Assembly (NCBI GenBank): GCA_027577595.1
Contig: JANBRJ010000036.1
Location: 1-64,000, forward strand
DNA from: Coemansia sp. RSA 487
Taxonomy: Eukaryota; Kickxellomycota; Kickxellomycetes; Kickxellales; Kickxellaceae
Length of the DNA stretch: 64,000 bases
Direction of reading: 5' to 3'
The notes beneath the pieces were generated by a model, which made no database searches, had not been told where the DNA came from, and was given only the letters and a program-made list of their open reading frames with translations. Of the stretch, positions 1-9,560 are shown one piece after another (positions within the stretch are counted from its first letter, which is position 1; every line of letters starts with the position of its first letter). The position numbers were made by a program, and so were the translations under genes.

Positions 1-335
1 GGGAGTGCAACTATCCGAGCATGATGGTGCTCCATGACAACACTTGCGATGTCTATATCCTCGGACAGCACTTTTTGGACCATTACGGTATCCATCCTAT
101 CGAGGAAGGCGATGAGATACCCGTGGACTTTTGGATCGCCAGGTTCAGATACCACAAAAGCATGATTGCGCACGCAATAACCGACTGGGCAGTGCAGGAC
201 TACCACCAAATGATAGAAATCATGTCTGAAAGAGACGACATCCCAACCGAGTCTGTCGGAAGAGTGGATGGAGGAACTATCGTTGGTAGTGCCGAATGGA
301 GCTGTGGTGATTACGAGTGCCCTGATTGTGTGTGA
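1..335 (+). mobile_element. LTR-retroelement fossil, aspartyl-protease-like fragment
   Basis: An open frame enters from the left edge and ends at 335. Near its start it contains VYILGQHFLDHYGI, which resembles the C-terminal part of retropepsin-like proteases of LTR elements (the ILG-x-x-FL-x-x-YG pattern). The rest (Cys- and Asp-rich) is not recognised. It lies beside two worn LTR-leader-like sequences, which supports a retroelement origin. It looks like a broken remnant. It could instead be the end of an unrelated host gene outside the window. Confidence 0.3.
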
Positions 336-639
336 CCTTTCATAAACTGGTTTAATAATAACATGCCAATTGCACTGTGGAATCAACATCTATAAACACG
401 TCTCGTCAAAGAAATACGCGGAAATTCTACATCAGCTACTAGGCAATTACTAATAGTACATGCTGTTGAGTTGTGCATAAGGTTTAACGCTTGCTACGGA
501 TAACTGGCGTATTTGGATAACCCCAACTTCTTCGTGAAAATTGAAGTTATTTTTATATTTCCAAGTATTGAAGTCCAACCTTACGCGATATTAGGGATTT
601 CTTGAAACGTTTTTAGAAGTGACTCTAATTAAAAAATAT

Positions 640-1140
640 ATTATTAGTATGCATCAACTTGTTTTCCAAGAAAACAGAATAAGCCAAATATAGTTGAATA
701 TATAGGTTAGCCTGGACGTATAAAAGAGGCACCCAAGCACCATGGTTGAAGGTTTGTTCTCCACATTACGTTACATCAGCATAATTACACTTACCTCTAC
801 AAGTCGCAAGTATCGACGTTCAGCGAAATTAAACGTACGAGCACAAATTTCCATCTACAGCACATAGATAGTTTAGTCACAATTTATAAGTAGTTTTTTT
901 TTAACACCAATGGCTAAGGGAAACTCTTCAGGCACTAAAGTCAGGTCCCGTACTGGAGGTTCAGGTGTAAAGCCAAATAGTAGTTCATGTCCAGATCCTG
1001 ATAGTCCTAATCCTCAGCCAATAAATCCATACCCATCACCTCCTGCGTCACCTCGTTGATGTCAAGTTCTAGAAGCACCGATCAAGGAGTTCTTGGCACT
1101 CCAAGATAAGAGTGGAAACAAAATGAATAAATAATGCTCC
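640..1140 (+). mobile_element. LTR/leader and gag-start fossil, copy A
   Basis: A TATA-bearing AT-rich block is followed by a leader and the start of a short Ser/Pro-rich reading frame (from 910). The block matches 1730-2030 in the same order at several points: CTTGTTTTYCAAGAAAA, the TATAAA region, TCACAAWTTATAAG, and the ATGGCT start of the frame. That colinearity is what suggests an LTR plus 5' leader plus gag start. The element is old and broken. The family is uncertain (Ty1/copia or Ty3/gypsy). Confidence 0.4.
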
Positions 1141-1729
1141 ATTCTTCGAAAAACAACAGGTATTACTTTTCGATATTTCAGTAAAGATGTCAATCAGTTC
1201 AGCTTTCATAACATGGAGTATCTACATAATAGAGATATAGTAAACATTGTAGTCTCTTTTGGAAATTGTATTAGGAATAGATCTTTTCGCACACAATACG
1301 CACACCAAGAGTGATTCCTCAGCTAGTGAGTATGGTTGAGACCTAACCTCCTTCAAAAATGCTACGTTGTTTTCCTTACTACCTTCTTTTTATCGTTTTA
1401 ACACTGAATATAACAAAAATACAGCTGGTGCTGTAAAAAGCTAATTACGGAATAAACGTTGTATATGTGTGTATGTCAATAAAAGTATATTAGGGCATAC
1501 GGTAGTCTCTAGACATCGCCTTTGGTGTTTATATATATTTGGCAAATTTATGCGGTTTTTTCTGAGGAAGGATATAAAAGCTACACAACTATTTGTATAA
1601 TGGTAACTCCAATCTCTACGAAACTTGAAAATATCATGCTTTCTTTCTGGGGTTTAAATTTTATTATTACCATGGTATTGTCGATTTTTTTAAATGAATG
1701 TTTAGAATTGTAGTCCTGAATCGAAGGCA

Positions 1730-2030
1730 ATATTTTAGCATACGTCCGCTTGTTTTTCAAGAAAAATAGAAAAATAGAAAAATAGAAAGTAAATAAATAT
1801 ATACATTGTCACAAATATATAAACTGGGCATTCGAGACCTATGGTTATGGTTTTCTATTTTACACCATCTTTATTTAGTACATTCACACTAATCCCTACA
1901 AATGATTCGTCAAATTTTGCTTGTGGGCCACCTGCTCATTAACATTAAAAGCTAAATCACAAATTATAAGCGAAGCATACAAGAAAGCATTAGTATGGCT
2001 CGGGGAACTATTTTTATAAATATACAAGTC
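1730..2030 (+). mobile_element. LTR/leader fossil, copy B
   Basis: This is a diverged second copy of the sequence at 640-950, in the same orientation, with matching blocks in the same order up to an equivalent ATGGCT start near 1994. The divergence is high, so it is probably an old insertion. It is broken. Confidence 0.4.
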
Positions 2031-3161
2031 ATATACCAATGACAATAGAAGTATAGTCTGTAATGGAGTTTCAGGCAGTGGAAAACTAAGTGGTCAATCA
2101 TATTCTAGTCCGCTTGGGACTCCCTCATAAAATTTAACAGTGGGATAAACAAATTAAAAAGACCTGGCGCACAAGTAGCAGTAGGAACAGCTTTGGATTG
2201 AATAAGCTGCCGCTTTTTCTTGTGGACCTTTTATGAGTAAGTCGAGAGCTTAGTTTAACTAATCCTTGCTCATAGAGCCATTTCATTAGTGTTTACTTTT
2301 TTGATATATATTGATTCGATCTTTGGAGAATGAAAGCTTTACTATTTTTCAATAAATCGGTCACAATATAAAGTGGGGCCAAAAATGAATATTATATATG
2401 CTTTAAGATTTTCGTGGCAGGAAGCCACATTATAATGCGACTCCAAGATATGACCATTGTAGCTGAAGTAAATAACATCATCCTAGTCTACGTGTAAAAT
2501 AAAATAATATTTTATTACTATACATTGCTTGGACTACGGAGAAGCATTTGCAGTGTTTAGATTTTCTGATTATTTGTGTTCCCATTTTATCATAATTGCG
2601 TAGACATTAAAGATCTTTTTAATGTGCATGAAGTTCGCTTGAGAATACTGTACTGAAAACCATTGTGCAGGCGCTATTATGCCCAAATCACACCCGCATA
2701 AAGATATTTGCATTTTCAGAAGCCTGTCGGGAACATCACACTAGGAAGGCTATAAGAGTGTATATATAGGCTTAAATTTGCATAATTTAGATTAAACTAG
2801 AATGATGGCATAATCTTGAATCAAATTATCTCATTACGCGAGTTTGGAAAGAGATATTCTGTGTTCGGATTAGAACCATCTGCAATTATGCTCTCCGTTT
2901 CACGTTTATCTCTTGGTCTCATCTTTACTACAGTCGTGGTTCAATTACATTGAGTATATGGATACAGCCTGTTCTGTCTTGGGTAAGCCTCCTAAACAAA
3001 TAAAAAGAGCAAGTTATATTCTACCAAAATTATATAGTTACGAATTATCCAATGATCACAAACCTCTTTCGTATTATTTTTCATTTGCGTAATTATAGAC
3101 AATTTTTTATTGACAGAATTCAGATAGAGAAAAGAAAAACAAACACCGGCTGCCGCTTACT
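2031..3161. other. AT-rich intergenic, no gene seen
   Basis: No long frame and no recognisable protein or RNA was seen. It may hold further unrecognisable decay products of the retroelement fossils to its left. Confidence 0.5.
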
Positions 3162-4457
3162 TTAGTTGTAGCAACCAGATTCAATTGGTGACTTGCCGGG
3201 AGCAAAGATAGGAAGAATAGCCTTGTACATCGCGTAGCGCTTCTTGGCCTTGTCCTGAGCCGAGCCCTTGCACTCCAGAGCGCCATTTATGTCATTGATC
3301 GAAGCGCCGAACTGACCAGCCTGGACCTTGGAATCGGTGTGCACGTTTTTCTTCCAGTACCAGAAGCTGACACCCCAAGCGATGTCTTCATTGGTAGCAA
3401 CCACACCAGGATCTTCCACCAAACGGTTATCGTTGTACATACCCTCGGATGCGGCCTTGTAGTTGTATTCCCAAGTAAGTTGGATGTATCCGCGGCCCCA
3501 GTAAGTCTTTCCGGGGGCATCTTCGGGAGTCTTGTAGTTCTGAGCACACCAGTTGGGATTATCCACACAATCATACTCTTGCTTGGCACGCAGACCGTCG
3601 GATTCCCACAGGATATTTGCAAGGAACATGGCGGCTTCCGTGGCGGACGAGATGGCACCACTGGTCTCCATTCCCTTGATGAACGCGTTGCACTGAGCAG
3701 AGCTTGGAGTCGGGTAGTTCTGGCCAATTGCCTTGGATGCATCGCTCACGGCCTTATCAAACTTATCGCAAGTAATACCGTAGGAGCTGCCACTGCCTCC
3801 GGAGCTGCTGCCGCCATCGGAACTGCTGCTATCGTCGGAGCTGCTGCTTTCGTCAGCTGCGGCGCCAGATGATTCTGCAGCCGAGGTCGCTTCGTCGGTA
3901 GCTACGCCTCCTGCTTCGGCAGCGCTGGTGGCAGCAGCGTCGCTGCTAACACCACCTTCTTGCTGGCCTGCAGGCGCCGAGCTAGCAGCTGACACGTCAG
4001 CAGCGGGCGATGAAGAAGCAACAGCAGCAGTATCAGACTGATCGACTACACTGGAAGGCGATTGGGCACCATCAGATTTAGCGACATCGTTAGTGACAGC
4101 AGTAACTTGTTGTTGTTCGGCAGATACAGTAGAATCCTCCTGGCCACTTGAACCTTCATTAGGGTAAACGCAATAACCGTCCTGACAAATAGTGCCTAGA
4201 GTGCAATTGGAATATGTAACCCATTTGCTTTCACTACAAAACAAAAGCGATGTGCCATCGGCGCAGACGGTGCGATCTGTTTGTTCATCGCATGAGCCGC
4301 CTTCTTGAGCCGTGGAAGCAGTGGTATCACTGGATTCTTGTTGGTTGGGGACGATGCTATTTATACCTTGCTGAGGATAAGGCACTGCATTGCCAAGCTG
4401 GAAGCTGGCAGCAAGTGCAAAAACTAAAAGCGAAGCAGAATTGGACAGAAGAACCAT
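3162..4457 (-). CDS. secreted GH19 chitinase with N-terminal CBM19-like module
   Basis: A predicted secreted endochitinase of 431 aa. The ATG at 4457 opens a clear signal peptide (LLVFALAASFQLGNA, residues 9-23). The open frame runs further upstream, but that part is not signal-like. Residues 56-96 form a six-cysteine CBM19-like chitin-binding module. Residues 100-225 are a Ser/Ala/Gln-rich linker ending in a Ser/Gly/Asp run. Residues 226-431 are a GH19 catalytic domain with FLANILWESDGL, YWGRGYIQLTW and INGALEC. E285 and E294 fit the catalytic acid/base pair in the short-loop arrangement of class IV-like enzymes. The usual HE of the first motif is WE here. GH19 is common in plants and bacteria but scarce in fungi. 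The enzyme would cleave beta-1,4-GlcNAc in cell walls or prey/host chitin, complementing the LPMO cluster further right. Confidence 0.9.
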   Translation of the reverse strand: MVLLSNSASLLVFALAASFQLGNAVPYPQQGINSIVPNQQESSDTTASTAQEGGSCDEQTDRTVCADGTSLLFCSESKWVTYSNCTLGTICQDGYCVYPNEGSSGQEDSTVSAEQQQVTAVTNDVAKSDGAQSPSSVVDQSDTAAVASSSPAADVSAASSAPAGQQEGGVSSDAAATSAAEAGGVATDEATSAAESSGAAADESSSSDDSSSSDGGSSSGGSGSSYGITCDKFDKAVSDASKAIGQNYPTPSSAQCNAFIKGMETSGAISSATEAAMFLANILWESDGLRAKQEYDCVDNPNWCAQNYKTPEDAPGKTYWGRGYIQLTWEYNYKAASEGMYNDNRLVEDPGVVATNEDIAWGVSFWYWKKNVHTDSKVQAGQFGASINDINGALECKGSAQDKAKKRYAMYKAILPIFAPGKSPIESGCYN

Positions 4458-5672
4458 TGTGAAAGTTCTTTTTCGTATACAAAATGTCCTTGAAGAGGAT
4501 GTGGGAATTGAGGATGGGCTTTTCCGGATTTTTAAGCAACAATATAAAATAGATAAAAACGTCTGTGGGATAATTCTTTCTCCCTGGTCGTGCGCGAAAG
4601 CTTGACTTTTTATATGAAATCGCATACATTTTTATTGCTAGCATATGCTTTGTGCTTTGCAATAGCTATCTTGTAAATGTTGCACAGCCCAACTGCCAAA
4701 GAAACAGCATCCATCCACTGTGAACAACAAATGGAATATCAGAAAATACTAGTTTTGACTGTGTTTCCAAACACATTGGAGCTAGCAGTTATCCTTGTCG
4801 ATAAGTTCCAGACCATAGTATCTCTTTGGTAAGCTGAATCCACTGGTTAGAAATTGGTGGCGTTTGTTTGAAAAATATGAGATTGGTGCACATTGACTAA
4901 ACGTCCTTTGTTGTGTAACATTGCCAATACCTTACACTACAATGTGATACGTCGAAGGGATTTAACTGAACGCTGTGTGTATGAATCAACCAATTCATCC
5001 TATCGTGTTGGTAAGGCGGATATCGGGATTCAACTGAAAGGCCTATCTTTTACAGTGAGCAGAGGAGCAGGAACCAAATCTGAACGAATGCGATTTTATT
5101 TCTACAAACGGGGATAAGCTTGGGATTCGTTGGTTTCATATCTTTTTAGTGCAGTGCCATTGTGGTCTTTATGGCCTGCGACAGCAAATGGCTAACTGCG
5201 AGGACTGCTTCATTTTAGTCACTGTTGGTTGTGCGTGTGGGAAACCAGTCATGCGCAAACACTTGATGTCATGGCATCATTTCGGTACTGGGTTTGATTC
5301 GAAAATACGCACCACAGCCCTTCTATGTTATCCAATAGTAATAGAATGATCGATCGACAATAACTTTAATGAATGCTTGGTCAGAAGGGGCAGATCGAAA
5401 GTGCATCAACCAATAGCTAATGACGTCACCAAGCTATGAACATGATGATGAGGTTTAAAAGTTGCACCATTTTTGCTTCCAATTTTTTATCTACCACAAG
5501 CAGTAGAACATGAGGACTAGGGGGTGAAAGGGCGTTTTTAATGGCTATCTCCCCTTGAACAAAATTGCATTCTTCTTTATCTATATCACTCCTTTTCCAT
5601 CAACGAAAGAAGCATTATATATTTTAATTATTCCAAAGTTTACGTAATATTAAACCATCTATTAAAACTGGA
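4458..5672. other. intergenic between divergent chitinase and importin-like genes
   Basis: This 1.2-kb spacer serves as upstream region for both neighbours. The small open frames in it (for example 4893-5117 and 5149-5349) show no family signature and are treated as chance. Confidence 0.6.
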
Positions 5673-7121
5673 ATGCCACCTCGTTTCAAGAAGCTGTATA
5701 AACAAGTGCCGTCGGCAAAGGAAGTTAGGCAACGCCGGTTGCTGCAGGACGCCCAACTGCGGCGGATTCACCGGGAGCAAGCGTTCATGGGAAAACGAGT
5801 GCGGTACCGCACGACACCACAAGAATCGGAGACCGAGACAGAGTACGAGTTCACGCATTCCGACACATCAGAGCTAATCGAGGGATTGGAGAGCAAAGAT
5901 CATGGGGAGCGGATGCAAGCACTGGGCACGCTCAGCACCAAGCTGGAGCAGCCATCCGAGGAGCTCCGGCAGTTCATCACCGACGGCAAGTGCGTCGACT
6001 TGCTTACCGCTGTGCTTGCAGGGACGGATGGAGATGAGACGGCGCAGGCTCTTTGGTGTATCACTAATGTGGCGGCTAACGAGAGCAGCCAAGTGTCCCA
6101 GTGTGTGCTGCGTACTGCGCCTAACGTGGTGCCTCTGCTGGCGAGCGGAAACGTGGAGATAAGGAACCAGGCAGCATGGGCGCTCGGTAACTTGGCGGCC
6201 GAAGGGCCAGACGCACGCGACCAACTGCATGCCAATGGCGCGCTTGAGGCGCTTGTGCGGTTGGCAGAGACCGAGACCGATCCAGAGGTGCTACAGACGG
6301 TGTGGTTTGCGGTGTCCAACATGGCGCGGACGTCCAGCACATGCTTTGACGCCCTGTTTGAGCTGCAGGTGCCGCAGCTGGTGGTACGGAAAATGGAAGC
6401 GGTCGGCGATAACCATGCCTGCGTGGCGGAGCTGGCGTGGGTCAGCGCGTACTTGACGGCGGCGGGGTCGACAGACAGGATCGACCAGTTCCTGGAGACC
6501 GGCGCAATCGACGCGTTCCTACAGCACAGCACCGCTCTGGACGATGCGCAGCTGATCCCGGTGGTTCGCACGCTTGGAAATATTGCGGCAGGCACGGATG
6601 CGCAGACGCACCAGCTGGTCGACAAGCCTGGGTTCTTGGATCTTTTGGCGCGATGCATCGGGTCGTCGCGGGCGGTCGAGAAGGAAGCGCTATGGGTGCT
6701 TTCGAACGTAACTGCTGGGCGTAAGGACGATGTGGAGGCGGTGGTTGGCTATGCGTCGTTGGTGGATTCGCTGGTGCGTATCGTCGAGATGCAGAACTTT
6801 GACATCAAGAAGGAAGCGGCCTTCAGTCTGCTGAACATTGCGATTGTCGGCGGAAACGTGGGCGTGCTACCAAACGCCCGCCTGGTGCCTGAGTTTGTGG
6901 ACTTTGTGCGCAGCCAGGACGAGCAGCTCGTGCGTCTGGGCGTGCAGTACATTGCGGTTCTGTTTGACCAGCTCCCCGACCGCCAGGGCCCGGATCTTGT
7001 GCGCAGCGTCGATGGCGCTATCGATGCGCTCGAGACACTGGTTGCCGTGACTGACTGCGACGAGACGCGGTCGGTGGTGTCAACTCTGATCGACGGGTAC
7101 TACGGAGACGCTACCGACTGA
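5673..7121 (+). CDS. importin-alpha-like ARM-repeat protein (TMCO6-like possible)
   Basis: A 482-aa protein from the ATG at 5673. Residues 1-50 hold a basic IBB-like segment (RQRR..LRRIHREQAFMGKR). The rest is armadillo repeats with the W-x-x-x-N signature: ALWCITNVAA, AAWALGNLAA, VWFAVSNMAR, ALWVLSNVTA, and a weaker AAFSLLNIA. Importin-alpha binds nuclear localisation signals on cargo and hands it to importin-beta through the IBB helix. At about 480 aa it is shorter than typical fungal importin-alpha (about 530-550). Some repeats lack the Trp or Asn (LAWVSAYLTA), so cargo binding may be altered. A divergent paralogue, or the importin-alpha-related TMCO6 group, is as likely as the canonical SRP1. 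No intron is needed. Confidence 0.75.
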   Translation: MPPRFKKLYKQVPSAKEVRQRRLLQDAQLRRIHREQAFMGKRVRYRTTPQESETETEYEFTHSDTSELIEGLESKDHGERMQALGTLSTKLEQPSEELRQFITDGKCVDLLTAVLAGTDGDETAQALWCITNVAANESSQVSQCVLRTAPNVVPLLASGNVEIRNQAAWALGNLAAEGPDARDQLHANGALEALVRLAETETDPEVLQTVWFAVSNMARTSSTCFDALFELQVPQLVVRKMEAVGDNHACVAELAWVSAYLTAAGSTDRIDQFLETGAIDAFLQHSTALDDAQLIPVVRTLGNIAAGTDAQTHQLVDKPGFLDLLARCIGSSRAVEKEALWVLSNVTAGRKDDVEAVVGYASLVDSLVRIVEMQNFDIKKEAAFSLLNIAIVGGNVGVLPNARLVPEFVDFVRSQDEQLVRLGVQYIAVLFDQLPDRQGPDLVRSVDGAIDALETLVAVTDCDETRSVVSTLIDGYYGDATD

Positions 7122-7267
7122 TCGCTGAAATCGATATGGTGTTGGATCGTGGGAAAACGCGCTTCCACAGGCCAGAAACCTCTTTTCTTTTCTCTCCTTA
7201 TCTTTGCATTATTTATTTCGCTCTTTTGTATTGCTTATACATTCGCGTTTCTAACTGCCTTTCTCCC

Positions 7268-8041
7268 ATGTCTCGCTTGCTTGGCACTGTGCTCTGCCAT
7301 CGGGCTGTGCTAGCCACAGGTGGTTCTCGTTCATTCGGAGTGCGCTGCTTCAGCACTGCTCGACCTGTTCTTGTCAAAAACAAAGGCCAGAGCAACACAG
7401 TCACCATCAAGACGCCCGACGAGGTCAAAAGCTACCCAGCAACGATGAAAGTATACACGCGAACCGGCGACAAGGGCACGTCTGCTCTGTTCACAGGCGA
7501 ACGGCGTGGCAAGAACGATGCTGTATTCGAAGCTCTAGGCGCCACCGACGAGCTGTCGTCGATGCTCGGACTCTCTATCGCGCACTTGGAGAATCAGGGC
7601 GAAAACACTAAAGTGTTAGTCAAGCGGCTCGAGATAATCCAGTGCCTGCTGCAGGACGTCGGGTCTAACGTGGCAACGCCCCTGGGATCAAAGTCGCAGG
7701 CAAAAGTTAAGCGCACGCGCTTCGACAAGGACGCCCACCACAGCGCCAATCTTGAGACGTGGATCGACGAGATGTCGCCCGACCTGCCAGTCCACCGCTC
7801 CTTCATTCTGCCGTCGGGCGGTCTGGCTGCGTCGACGCTCCATGTTGCGCGCACTGTTTGCCGCAGAGCAGAGCGCTCGCTGGTGCCGCTTCTCGATGAT
7901 ATCGACGCTGAGACGTTTACCTTTGTCAACAGACTCAGCGACTTTCTATTTGTTGCTGCGCGCTGGACTGCGATGGTCCACGGCGCTACTGAGAAGATCT
8001 ATGTGCATCAGCAGGGTCGTGTTACTGAATTTGACAAATGA
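7268..8041 (+). CDS. mitochondrial ATP:cob(I)alamin adenosyltransferase (PduO/MMAB type)
   Basis: This enzyme transfers the adenosyl group of ATP to cob(I)alamin, making adenosylcobalamin for methylmalonyl-CoA mutase. The ATG at 7268 gives 257 aa with an Arg/Ser-rich N-terminus (MSRLLGTVLCHRAVLATGG) suited to mitochondrial import. An upstream in-frame ATG at 7136 would put a hydrophobic stretch before it and is less likely. Family signatures are YTRTGDKG, LGATDELSS, FILPSGG, ARTVCRRAER and NRLSDFLFVAAR. It starts about 150 bp after the importin-like gene. Its 3' two thirds are almost identical in bases to a second copy at 34085-34741. Its presence implies B12 use, which is patchy in fungi and more typical of early-diverging lineages. 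Confidence 0.9.
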   Translation: MSRLLGTVLCHRAVLATGGSRSFGVRCFSTARPVLVKNKGQSNTVTIKTPDEVKSYPATMKVYTRTGDKGTSALFTGERRGKNDAVFEALGATDELSSMLGLSIAHLENQGENTKVLVKRLEIIQCLLQDVGSNVATPLGSKSQAKVKRTRFDKDAHHSANLETWIDEMSPDLPVHRSFILPSGGLAASTLHVARTVCRRAERSLVPLLDDIDAETFTFVNRLSDFLFVAARWTAMVHGATEKIYVHQQGRVTEFDK

Positions 8042-8392
8042 CGCCTGCTCCATTAAACTCGCTTTTAGTCAAAGTAATACACTGTGTACCCAAAAGGCTG
8101 CTGTTGTTTTCAGTGTTGTTTTTTTTTGCTGGTCGACAAGAAAAGTCTGTGTATCTTTGTGTGCAATGGAAATACATGGAGTACACAATCTCATATTCAA
8201 TTTGTTTTACTCATTCGCCTTTTAGCTGCACCAAGAATATGGAGAAACTAACTTGGTGTATTACACCAGCTATAATCAGGTTCAGCGATCTATCCTTCGT
8301 TATCGCCCATTCGTGGGCTTTGTCGTTGAGTTTAGGGCACATGTTACTTATTGGGTGATGTCAGGGTATTGCCATTTTGTTTTCTTTTTCCA

Positions 8393-9143
8393 ATGGCGAC
8401 CGATAAGAACGAAACCACCTATCCTATCAAGAACAGAGCAGTAAACACCAGTGACCCAACAAAAATGGTAGTCGTTCTTGACTATGGCAAATACTTTGTC
8501 CAGGCGTCTGTCAAAGCCACTACCAAGGATTCAGTTTCAGACTTGGAGATACTCAAAACATATAGGGTGATGCATAACCGTGAAATACACCCTAAGGTAG
8601 ATGGAGGAGTTGGACCTTCAAGCCCTTCAGAGAATAGCCATCTCAAAATGCCAAATCTCATCAAATATAGTCCTGGGAAGTTCAGCACAAAGTACTCGAT
8701 TGCGAGAGATTAAAGCATTGGAAAATATTCAGCACCCAAACAGCATGAAGCCCCTTGGGCTCTTTGTAGAAGATGGGTTTGTAAAATGGCTACATGTGTC
8801 AAAGTATGACTACTACACACTTGCTCAGCTTTTGGACCAAAAGGTTCCCTTTAATGGGATGAAATTAATTCTCAGCTTCGTTGACACAGTCGACTACATA
8901 CGCTCTCAAAAATACGCCCATGGCTATATACATAAGGAAAACATAACAGTTCTCAAGGAAGATACGAGCACACCCTATCTAATCGATTTTGATACTTGCG
9001 AGGCTGTTGGTACTAAAATATTCAGAACTACAAAGTTATTTGGGGAACCAGGTTGCAATTATATCACCTATGGATGCGACGACTCTTATTACCACAATAA
9101 AAACGTAAATCGCTCAATTGGCCAAATTGAAGGCAAAGGATAA
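8393..9143 (+). pseudogene. protein-kinase-like relic in two frames
   Basis: Two overlapping frames (from ATG 8393 to 8713, and 8601 to 9143) together resemble a kinase fold. An N-lobe-like piece is followed by REIKALENIQHP, then HGYIHKENI in place of the catalytic-loop HRD-x-x-x-x-N and LIDFD in place of DFG. The Asp of HRD appears to be His, so the product would be inactive as a phosphotransferase. The frame change near 8650-8710 fits a frameshift or an unrecognised short intron. No activation segment or C-lobe follows 9143, so it is also truncated. It may be a decayed member of a lineage-specific fungal kinase family. The ATG at 8601 could also begin a short independent protein. Confidence 0.4.
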
Positions 9144-9560
9144 AGACATGTTGAAAATTTTATGTCACAGAGCCTTTGCGAGACACGTCTTTAAGCGCAT
9201 TTCTCTACTAAGAGGTGACCAACACCAGTGTACATAATCATTATATGATTGGCCTTTCCAATTTTTGCCTCAATAGCCACAAGCTCTGCTCAGTATCATT
9301 AGTAGATATATTCAAATAGATGGTGAGGATCTAGTTTTTATTGCAGTTACTTTGGTAAGCACATTGAGTCATATATGGCCAATGCTACTTGCATATATTT
9401 TGTGCCAGGTATTCATTCGACTTCTTGCTACATACCACACAACTAGCGTAGTCGTTAAGATTCAGTTTTGACTCGGTGAAAATGATGTGGTCCTTGTCGC
9501 AAATAAACACGAATAGGTAAAATGCTCTCAACAATTAGATGTCTTAATGTAATATTGATG
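9144..9560. other. intergenic, nothing recognised
   Basis: AT-rich spacer between the kinase relic and the 3' end of the DONSON-like gene. No coding or RNA signal was seen. Confidence 0.5.

Noticed and set aside
4893-5349. Two short plus-strand frames between the chitinase and importin-like genes
   Set aside because: No signature, no good start context, and composition like the surrounding spacer.
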